From positions 156,977-220,976 of the forward strand of contig NZ_QUZU01000004.1 in assembly GCF_004682055.1 (NCBI RefSeq): 64,000 bases of DNA, given 5' to 3'. This document shows positions 57,841 through 64,000 of the stretch, piece by piece. The DNA is from Pseudomonas kairouanensis (GTDB lineage: Bacteria; Pseudomonadota; Gammaproteobacteria; Pseudomonadales; Pseudomonadaceae). The position numbers and the translations under genes were made by a program. How positions within the stretch are numbered: position 1 is the first letter of the stretch; every line of letters begins with the position of its first letter. The notes under the pieces are model-generated. The model saw only the letters and a program-made list of their open reading frames with translations, was not told where the DNA came from and did no database searches.

Positions 57841-59240
57841 TTGAACAGCGCACGACCATGAAATCGAATTTGTGCCAGGGTCAGTGCGGTGTAGCCGATG
57901 ATGACCGCTGGCGGTAACGCCACCTTATGGCAGAACTTACCCAACGCTTGCAGCGTCAGCCCAACAGCGGCAGCGCGCTCGCAAAACCCGGTCTCATCGG
58001 TCCCCGCCGGCAACCACAACACAAAGTGCAACCCCGCCTGCTGGCCACTGACGGTACAACCCGGCAAGCACGCAAGTAGCTCATCGCGCCGCGCCTGATA
58101 CGCCTGGCGTGAAGCGCGCAAATGCCGCACAAAGGCGCCGCTGCCCAACAACTCCACCAATCCCAACTGGTCCGTAGCCCCCACCGAATGCCCGGTGAGT
58201 TGCAACGTGCGCAGCAACGAGCGGCGCAACGCCTTGGGCACCACCATGAAGCCTACGCGCAACCCAGGGAACAGGTTCTTGTTGAAGCTGCCGCAGTAGA
58301 TCACCCGGTCGGCGTTATCCAGGGATTTAAGCGCGGCCAGGGGCGCGGTGTTGTAGTTGTATTCGCTGTCGTAGTCATCCTCCACCACCCAGGCATCGGC
58401 GCGGGCCGCCCAGTCCAACAGCGCCAGGCGGCGCGATACCGACAGGGTCATGCCCAGTGGCGCCTGGTGGGCCGGGGTGACGTAGGCCAGGCGTGCCGTG
58501 GCGGGGAGTTGGCCAGTGTCGAGGCCTTCGGCGGTGACAGCCATTGCGTGGATATGCGCACCGGCCAGGTTGAACAGACGGCGTGCCGGTGGATAGCCAG
58601 GGTCTTCGACACAGGCCATGTCGCCGGGCTTGATCAAGGTACGTGCGATCAGGTCGAGGGCATGGCGAATACCGGTGGTGACAATCACCTCGTCGGCCTC
58701 GCAGTGCATGCCGCGATAGCTGCGCAGGTAATCGGCGATCTGCTCGCGCAAGGCCGGCAACCCGGCGGGATGGGTGGCCTCCAGCACCCCCGGCCCCGCC
58801 GCCAGCAACCCACGGGAAATGCAGCGCGCCCAGGCTTTCAGGTCAAACAAACTGGCATCCGGGCGGCGCGCCACAAAGGGGACATGGCTTTGTACACCCA
58901 CTGCGGGCCGGTCTGGCTCCAGCGGGCGGCGCACCATGGCCGGGGCGGTCGGGGCAGCGATGAATTGCTCGGGGATCACCGCGCATACCCGCGTGCCGGA
59001 ACCGGCTACCCGCTGCACATAACCCTCGCTGTGCAGGCGGTCAAACGCCGCTTCCAGGGTGCCACGGGACACCCACCAACGCTCGGCGAGGCTGCGGGTA
59101 GACGGCAAACGACTGCCCGCCGGCAACTGCCGATTGAGGATGGCTGCACGCAGGGCTTCATAGGCGCCCTGCTGTTTGTCCGCGTCCAGGTTGTCTGGGC
59201 GCGGCAGGTCCAGGGCAGATGCGGCTTTTCCTCGACTCAT
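57813..59240 (-). CDS. MocR/PdxR family regulator (GntR HTH + aminotransferase domain)
   Basis: A 475-residue PLP-binding regulator. GntR winged helix at about 22-85 (LPAGSRLPSTRSLAERWWVSRGTLEAAFDRLHSEGYV); fold-type I aminotransferase domain from about 120, with VEDDYDSEYNY and the PLP lysine Lys321 in GSFNKNLFPGLRVGF. The C-terminal residues MWEGACSR and the stop are encoded by REPIN 4, so the native tail may have been replaced. It is divergent from the Bcr/CflA pump with a 93-bp gap and probably controls it. Confidence 0.92.
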   Translation of the reverse strand: MSRGKAASALDLPRPDNLDADKQQGAYEALRAAILNRQLPAGSRLPSTRSLAERWWVSRGTLEAAFDRLHSEGYVQRVAGSGTRVCAVIPEQFIAAPTAPAMVRRPLEPDRPAVGVQSHVPFVARRPDASLFDLKAWARCISRGLLAAGPGVLEATHPAGLPALREQIADYLRSYRGMHCEADEVIVTTGIRHALDLIARTLIKPGDMACVEDPGYPPARRLFNLAGAHIHAMAVTAEGLDTGQLPATARLAYVTPAHQAPLGMTLSVSRRLALLDWAARADAWVVEDDYDSEYNYNTAPLAALKSLDNADRVIYCGSFNKNLFPGLRVGFMVVPKALRRSLLRTLQLTGHSVGATDQLGLVELLGSGAFVRHLRASRQAYQARRDELLACLPGCTVSGQQAGLHFVLWLPAGTDETGFCERAAAVGLTLQALGKFCHKVALPPAVIIGYTALTLAQIRFHGRALFKMWEGACSR

Positions 59241-59333
59241 AAGTGGTCCAGTCCTTTATGCCCCAAGTGGCCCTGAGGATTAAACCACAAAGCCGCTAGA
59301 GTTCGAGCCCTACTCCTTGCCAAGACACTTCCC

Positions 59334-60560
59334 ATGACCCAACGCGCCCTTTCCACCGGGTTCTGGCTGGTGCTGCTGACCGTGCTGATCGCCTTGCCGC
59401 GCATCACCCTGGACATGCACCTGCCCGCCCTGCCGTCCATGGCCGACTACTTCCAGACCAGTGACAGTCAACTGCAACTGACACTCACGCTCTACACCCT
59501 CGGCTCCGCCATTTCCCTGCTGGTCGCCGGGCCGCTCACCGACCGATTCGGCCGGCGCCCGGTGCTGTTGAGCGGGCTGCTGCTGTATGTCGCGGCGACG
59601 GTGGCCTGCGCCCTGGCGGGCAGCATCGGGATGCTGATCATCGCCCGGCTGTTCCAAGCATTAGGCGGCTGCTGCACCACGGTGATCGGCCGGGTGATCG
59701 TGCGTGATTACTTCGACCGCCACGAACAGGCACGCCTGCTGGGGTTGATCTCGATGGCCATGGCCGTGTCGCCGATGGCCGCGCCGGTGCTGGGCAGCCT
59801 GATGCTGCCGTTTATCAACTGGCGCGGGTTGTTTGTGGTACTGGGGGTGATTGGCGCGGGATTGTATTGGGTGGTGTATCGCCGCCTACCAGAAACCCGC
59901 CCGCCAGCCGTCGCCGACGCGCCGCCGAGCAACCTGCTGCGCATTTACGGCCAGTTGCTGCGGGACCGGTATTTCCTGCGCTATTCCCTGGCCATCGGCT
60001 GTGTGTACAGCACGTACTTTCCGTTCATTGCAGAGTCGTCGGCGTTGCTGCAGCGCGGCTACGGCCTGTCTGCCACGGCCTATGCACTGGTGTTTGCGGC
60101 GACCATCAGCGGGTACATGCTGGGCGCGAATCTATTTCGCAGGCTGGTGCTGCGGTTTGAGCCGGATCGGTTGATTGCAGGGGCTATCGCCTTGAATGTG
60201 CTGGGCAGCCTGATACTCGCCGCCGCAACCACCGAGTGGCCGGGGGAATGGCTGGCGATTGTATTGCCGATGGTGGTGATCATGGTATCGGTGGGGATGG
60301 TGATTCCGGCCTGCCAACTGGCAGTGTTGCAGCCTTACGGAGCGATTGCGGGGACGGCGTCGGGGTTGTTCTTTTTTACCCAGATGTTTTTGACGGCGCT
60401 GAGCAGTTGGGCGACGGGGTTGTTGTCGGATGGTACTGCGCAACCGCTGCTGATCATGACCGCAGCTGCCAGTGCATTGCTGGTGGCGACTTGGCTGACC
60501 CTACGCAATACCCAATGTGGGAGGGGGCAAGCCCCCTCCCACATTAATTACCGTGTCTAG
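59334..60560 (+). CDS. Bcr/CflA family multidrug efflux MFS transporter
   Basis: Inner-membrane drug:proton antiporter of 408 residues with 12 predicted spans. RITLDMHLPALPSMADYF is the Bcr/CflA start; GPLTDRFGRRPVLLSGL is the MFS loop 2-3 motif; FQALGGCCTTVIGRVIVRDYF is motif C-like. The last 16 residues (CGRGQAPSHINYRV region) are read through a REP palindrome and are unlikely to be ancestral. Substrate unknown; divergent MocR is the likely regulator. Confidence 0.92.
   Translation: MTQRALSTGFWLVLLTVLIALPRITLDMHLPALPSMADYFQTSDSQLQLTLTLYTLGSAISLLVAGPLTDRFGRRPVLLSGLLLYVAATVACALAGSIGMLIIARLFQALGGCCTTVIGRVIVRDYFDRHEQARLLGLISMAMAVSPMAAPVLGSLMLPFINWRGLFVVLGVIGAGLYWVVYRRLPETRPPAVADAPPSNLLRIYGQLLRDRYFLRYSLAIGCVYSTYFPFIAESSALLQRGYGLSATAYALVFAATISGYMLGANLFRRLVLRFEPDRLIAGAIALNVLGSLILAAATTEWPGEWLAIVLPMVVIMVSVGMVIPACQLAVLQPYGAIAGTASGLFFFTQMFLTALSSWATGLLSDGTAQPLLIMTAAASALLVATWLTLRNTQCGRGQAPSHINYRV
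60514..60545. repeat. Collapsed REP palindrome (terminator-like) inside the end of the efflux gene
   Basis: AATGTGGGAGGGGGC and its exact complement are separated by only AA, giving a 32-bp perfect palindrome, as if a REPIN had lost its centre. It lies 13 bp before the efflux gene's stop codon. Confidence 0.85.
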
Positions 60561-60631
60561 TGCATGAACAGGGCAATCAGGATGATGATCGGGATAGGTA
60601 CGCCGAGGAAGAAAAGCAGAATTGAGCGCAT
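60557..60631 (-). CDS. 24-residue hydrophobic membrane peptide
   Basis: Reads MRSILLFFLGVPIPIIILIA then LFMH. AAGGAG lies six bases before the ATG, a strong ribosome site, and the gene begins 15 bp after the membrane protein's stop on the same strand. The peptide is one membrane span with a Pro-Ile-Pro kink. Its stop overlaps the efflux gene's stop on the other strand. Very short, but site, spacing and hydrophobicity argue it is translated. Confidence 0.6.
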   Translation of the reverse strand: MRSILLFFLGVPIPIIILIALFMH

Positions 60632-60646
60632 GATGTTCTCCTTGAA

Positions 60647-61531
60647 TTAACGGACAAAGTGTTCGGTTTCGACATACACCACCGCATCCCGACGACGACC
60701 GCCATAGGTTGCAGCGAAGCTGGCAAAGAACGCACCGATCAACAGGGCGATGAAGGTCCACAGCGAGGTATAGGCAGCTACCTTGGCGGCAGTGTCAGCG
60801 GCCTGCTTGGCTTTAAGCTTGGCGTCTTCGAGGGCTTTGCGGGCATCGCCGTAGACCTTGTCGATACGCGCTTCGGCATCGGCCTGGCTGAGGTTGGTGC
60901 GCTGGCTGATCAACTGGGCCAGGTAGGCACGGTCCTCGGCCGCCAATTGGCCGTCGTTGCTGAGGGTGCGGGCGAAAATACGGGCCACCACGCCGTGGGC
61001 CGCGTCATCGCTGACGGCAACCGGGCGGTCGTCACGGAACAGGCTATCGACGTAGTAGCCGAAGTCATCCCCTTTTACCGCAGTACCGGCGGCTTGAGCC
61101 GCGCCAGACACCACGCTGGCGCCGGCTTTTACGCCGCCACCAACCACGCTGCTGACCGAGCCGACCACCAGGACTGCCGTGACCAGCGTCGCCACGGCCC
61201 AGGCCAGGAAGCCATGGGCGGTGTCGCGAAAATACACCTCATCACCGTGCATATGGGCCCACTTCACCCGCAACCGACCGGCAATGTAGCCGCCCAGACC
61301 CGATGCGACGATTTGGGTAAACGCCAGCCAGATGATCGTGGAAATGCCCAGGCCCTTGGCACTGATACCGCTGTCGGCCCACGGCGACACCGCCGAAAAG
61401 CCCAGGCCAAACCCCAGCAGTACCAGGATCAGCGACAGTGCAGCCGCCGCAGCGGCCCCAGCAAAAATCGCCCCCCAGGAAACCCCGGAGCGCGTGCTCG
61501 ACTCTTGCAGCGTGGATGAGGATGTGATCAT
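60647..61531 (-). CDS. Membrane protein of unknown function (294 residues)
   Basis: Inner-membrane protein with about four spans: SWGAIFAGAAAAAALSLILVLLGFGLGF, LGISTIIWLAFTQIVASGLGGYIAGRL, FLAWAVATLVTAVLVVGSVSSVV, and a C-terminal SLWTFIALLIGAFFASFAATYGG. Between the third and fourth lies a soluble section of about 115 residues containing a long helix (ADAEARIDKVYGDARKALEDAKLKAKQ). No family with known function recognised. Followed by the 24-residue peptide, probably one operon. Confidence 0.85.
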   Translation of the reverse strand: MITSSSTLQESSTRSGVSWGAIFAGAAAAAALSLILVLLGFGLGFSAVSPWADSGISAKGLGISTIIWLAFTQIVASGLGGYIAGRLRVKWAHMHGDEVYFRDTAHGFLAWAVATLVTAVLVVGSVSSVVGGGVKAGASVVSGAAQAAGTAVKGDDFGYYVDSLFRDDRPVAVSDDAAHGVVARIFARTLSNDGQLAAEDRAYLAQLISQRTNLSQADAEARIDKVYGDARKALEDAKLKAKQAADTAAKVAAYTSLWTFIALLIGAFFASFAATYGGRRRDAVVYVETEHFVR

Positions 61532-61854
61532 TGTTGTTGTGCTCCCGGCAGGAAAAATAATGTTACAAGTCTCGGGAGGGAGAGTGCAGGCGGCGTGCCA
61601 GTTGCCTGAAAATTAAATATCTAGCGTTTTCAACAAGTTAAATAACTTGAACTTCCAAGGACCATGCAACTTGCAAGAAATGACCGCCTCAGACGGGCGT
61701 TATGCAACCTTTGGTCAAACCCTCCCACATTGTCCTGTGCCAGCCGCACGGAATCGGTTGGTTTTGCCAAGATGAAGTTTAATTTAGGAAGCGTTCAGGC
61801 ATTTGTTGGCAAAATGGCCCCACTTCTAGTGTGAATCGCTCACCAGGTAATCCT
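61532..61854. other. Divergent 323-bp intergenic region with one palindrome
   Basis: Gene-free region between the membrane protein and the response regulator. CAAGTTA-AA-TAACTTG (61634-61649) is a perfect 16-bp palindrome in an AT-rich patch about 105 bp from the membrane-protein start and 205 bp from the regulator. A CCCTCCCACATTG fragment at about 61722 is a REP remnant. No promoter is clear by eye. Confidence 0.5.
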
Positions 61855-62538
61855 ATGACCCGCATTTTGACCATCGAGGATGACGCCGTAACAGCCCGCG
61901 AGATCGTCGCCGAGCTGAGTAGCCATGGACTGGACGTAGACTGGGTAGACAACGGCCGCGAAGGCCTGGTCCGTGCCGTCAGTGGCGACTACGACCTGAT
62001 CACCCTCGACCGCATGCTCCCGGAACTCGATGGCCTGGCCATCGTTACCACCCTGCGCACCATCGGCGTATCTACGCCGATCCTGATGATCAGCGCCCTC
62101 TCCGACGTGGATGAACGCGTACGCGGCCTGCGCGCGGGCGGCGACGATTACCTCACCAAACCCTTCGCCTCCGATGAAATGGCCGCCCGCGTGGAAGTGC
62201 TGCTGCGGCGTAAAAGCACGGTCAAGGAATTCGAAACCGCCCTGCGCGTGGCCGACCTGGAACTGAACCTGATCAGCCGCGAAGCCAGCCGTGCCGAACA
62301 ACCCCTGAGCCTGTTGCCCACCGAATACAAGCTGCTGGAATTCTTGATGCGCAACACCGGGCAGATCCTGTCGCGGATGATGATCTTCGAGGAAGTCTGG
62401 GGTTATCACTTCGACCCTGGCACCAACCTGATCGACGTGCACATCGGCCGCCTGCGCAAGAAAATCGATCCACCGGGCCTCACGCCGCTGATCCGCACGG
62501 TACGAGGTTCCGGTTATGTCATTGCTGAACCCCTCTAA
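61855..62538 (+). CDS. OmpR-family two-component response regulator
   Basis: A 227-residue DNA-binding regulator. Receiver domain: acidic pocket Glu8-Asp9-Asp10, phosphoacceptor Asp52 (LITLDRMLPELDG), Lys102 in YLTKPF. Winged-helix effector domain from about 130 (LSLLPTEYKLLEFLMRNTGQILSR; DVHIGRLRKKID; IRTVRGSGYVI). ATG 61855 gives the standard MTRILTIEDD start. Overlaps the kinase gene by 23 bp. Not assigned to a named system. Confidence 0.95.
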   Translation: MTRILTIEDDAVTAREIVAELSSHGLDVDWVDNGREGLVRAVSGDYDLITLDRMLPELDGLAIVTTLRTIGVSTPILMISALSDVDERVRGLRAGGDDYLTKPFASDEMAARVEVLLRRKSTVKEFETALRVADLELNLISREASRAEQPLSLLPTEYKLLEFLMRNTGQILSRMMIFEEVWGYHFDPGTNLIDVHIGRLRKKIDPPGLTPLIRTVRGSGYVIAEPL

Positions 62539-63910
62539 GGGCTGGCGCTCGTCCAGTAGCCGTTTGCTGGCGTTGTACAGTTCGTTGTTCGTGGCGTGGA
62601 GCTGCATCCTGATGGGGGTGCTCTACTACGAGGTGTCCGGGTACCTGGGCGACCTCTCGCGCCACTCCTTGATGCAGCGCCAGCACCTTTTCCAGCGCTT
62701 TGACGGCGAGGAACTGGTGGAGGCGCTGACCACCAGCATGACCTTCGACATGAAGGGCGTGGACGCCTACGGCCTGTTCGACGAGCAATTCAAGCCCCTG
62801 AGCGGACCGATTCGTGCCATTCCGCAGGATCTGCCCCTGGACGGCAAGATCCACGCCCTGGCCAACTGCGTTGACTCCGACGACCCCAAGCTGCCTAAAG
62901 ACAGCTGCGACGCCGTGGCCACCCACACCGACGACGGCCGCTGGCTGGTGCTGGTGCGCGCCAACGGCTCGCTGTTCGGCGTGACCCGGATCATCTGGCA
63001 CGCACTGTTGTGGGCGTTGTCGTTGACCATCATCCCCGGCGCCGCCGGCTGGCATTTGTTGCGCCGCCGTCCGTTGCGACGGATCCGCGGGATCCAGGCC
63101 AGCGCCGAAGCCATCGTCGCTGGCGACCTGACCCATCGCCTGCCGCTGTCGAACCGACGCGACGAACTGGACATGCTCGCGGCCATCGTCAACGCCATGC
63201 TCGACCGTATCGAGAAGCTGATGAACGAGGTCAAGGGCGTCTGCGACAACATCGCCCACGACTTGCGCACGCCGCTGACGCGACTGCGGGCGCAGTTGTA
63301 TCGCATCCGCCAAGAGGCTGAAGCGGATTCGGGCTATGCGGAGAAACTCGATGACGCGATTGCCGAAACCGACACGCTGATGGCGCGTTTTCGCGGGCTG
63401 TTGCGCATCTCGGAACTGGAAGACCACCAGCGCCGTTCAGGTTTTTTGGTGATGGACCCGTTGCCGCTGTTGCGCGAACTGCACGACTTCTACCTGCCCC
63501 TGGCCGAGGAAGGCGAGCTGCAACTGGTACTCGAAGCACCGGAATCCTTGCCGTGGATCACCGGCGACCGGGCCCTGCTGTTCGAAGCCCTGGCCAACCT
63601 GCTGAGCAACTCGATCAAGTTCTCCCCACCGGGGGGCGTGGTGATCTTGCGTGGCGTCAACGATGCCGGTAGCACGCGCCTCGAAGTGCACGACTCCGGC
63701 CCAGGTATTCCCGCTGCTGAGCGTGATGCAGTGTTCCAGCGCTTTTATCGCGTGGATGAAAGCGACCAACAAGGCGGGTTTGGGTTGGGGTTGTCGATTG
63801 TGGCGGCGATCATCAACCTGCATGGGTTCAAGTTGGAGGTGGGTACGAGCGAGCAAGGTGGTGCACGCTTGGTGCTGGAATGTCGTCAGCAGTTGATGCC
63901 CGAGGCCTAA
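62516..63910 (+). CDS. Sensor histidine kinase
   Basis: Inner-membrane kinase of 464 residues partnering the preceding regulator. Span 1 at about 17-40, periplasmic sensor about 41-157 containing Cys118 and Cys131, span 2 about 158-182, HAMP about 183-235. H-box NIAHDLRTPLTRLRAQL with phospho-His248; ATPase with NLLSNSIKFSP (N), DSGPGIP (G1) and GGFGLGLSIV (G2). The 23-bp overlap with the regulator implies co-translation. The periplasmic cysteine pair might sense redox or metal, which is speculative. Confidence 0.95.
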   Translation: MSLLNPSKGWRSSSSRLLALYSSLFVAWSCILMGVLYYEVSGYLGDLSRHSLMQRQHLFQRFDGEELVEALTTSMTFDMKGVDAYGLFDEQFKPLSGPIRAIPQDLPLDGKIHALANCVDSDDPKLPKDSCDAVATHTDDGRWLVLVRANGSLFGVTRIIWHALLWALSLTIIPGAAGWHLLRRRPLRRIRGIQASAEAIVAGDLTHRLPLSNRRDELDMLAAIVNAMLDRIEKLMNEVKGVCDNIAHDLRTPLTRLRAQLYRIRQEAEADSGYAEKLDDAIAETDTLMARFRGLLRISELEDHQRRSGFLVMDPLPLLRELHDFYLPLAEEGELQLVLEAPESLPWITGDRALLFEALANLLSNSIKFSPPGGVVILRGVNDAGSTRLEVHDSGPGIPAAERDAVFQRFYRVDESDQQGGFGLGLSIVAAIINLHGFKLEVGTSEQGGARLVLECRQQLMPEA

Positions 63911-63927
63911 GTAAGAACTCGGTCAAA

Positions 63928-64000
63928 AATGTGGGAGCGGGCTTGCTCGCGAATGCGGTCTGTCAGCAACAGATAGGTTGACTGACCCACCGCATTCGCG
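63928..64000. repeat. REPIN 5 (variant core), cut by window end
   Basis: Left arm AATGTGGGAGCGGGCTTGC, inner CGCGAATGCGG, then GTCTGTCAG... and the returning CTGAC and CCGCATTCGCG; the closing outer arm lies beyond the window. The core has GCGGGC instead of GGGGGC, so it is a different REP class from REPINs 1-4. Confidence 0.8.

Overview
The window is GC-rich, densely coded chromosomal DNA from a gamma-proteobacterium, almost certainly a Pseudomonas of the P. fluorescens group. Three things point there. The left end has the Pseudomonas order dnaQ / rnhA / methyltransferase / gloB / mltD / peptide ABC transporter (the P. aeruginosa PA1816-PA1807 block). Paired REP palindromes (REPINs) with the GTGGGAGGGGGCTTGC core recur. 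The accessory genes are Pseudomonas-typical families (DUF1652, DUF2789, DksA2-like, DUF6543-like giant protein). No rRNA, tRNA, CRISPR array, prophage or insertion sequence was seen.

Layout. (1) 1-4.1 kb: conserved housekeeping block: dnaQ (cut by the window edge), rnhA and a methyltransferase on the minus strand, then gloB and the lipoprotein mltD on the plus strand. (2) 4.3-11.6 kb: a tightly packed five-gene ABC importer (two binding proteins, two permeases, one double ATPase) matching the Npp/Yej peptide and peptidyl-nucleoside uptake family. (3) 11.8-24.5 kb: accessory stretch that breaks the known synteny: an unrecognised 1143-residue protein with internal repeats, AraC regulator and LysE exporter, a phospholipase-D-like protein, HxlR regulator/SDR pair, periplasmic RNase T2, Gfo/Idh dehydrogenase, Nudix hydrolase, and an ECF sigma / membrane anti-sigma-like / periplasmic metal-sensor-like operon. 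(4) 24.6-39.5 kb: PAS-GGDEF diguanylate cyclase, a candidate 68-nt small RNA, FAH-family hydrolase with AraC regulator, two TonB-dependent receptors, a betaine-type binding protein, several small unknown genes, an MCP, and a DksA paralogue without its zinc cysteines. (5) 39.9-44.6 kb: a 1557-residue DUF6543 (dermonecrotic-toxin-like) protein. (6) 44.6-57.7 kb: a myo-inositol catabolic locus: sugar-type ABC importer, scyllo-inositol-dehydrogenase-like protein, IolG, IolD, IolB, IolE, fused IolC-DUF2090 and the divergent RpiR regulator. TGGAA-N6-TTCCA palindromes lie both in the regulator/iolC gap and upstream of the transporter, so one repressor probably controls both. (7) 57.8-64 kb: MocR regulator divergent from a Bcr/CflA efflux pump, a membrane protein followed by a 24-residue hydrophobic protein, and an OmpR-type two-component system ending at a truncated REPIN.

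The most promising unexplained items are the repeat-containing 1143-residue protein, the small-RNA candidate near 25.7 kb with its own sigma70-like promoter and terminator, the translationally coupled small orphans at 36.1-36.7 kb, a 31-bp palindrome at 37.25 kb, and two genes whose C-terminal codons and stop are supplied by REP sequence.
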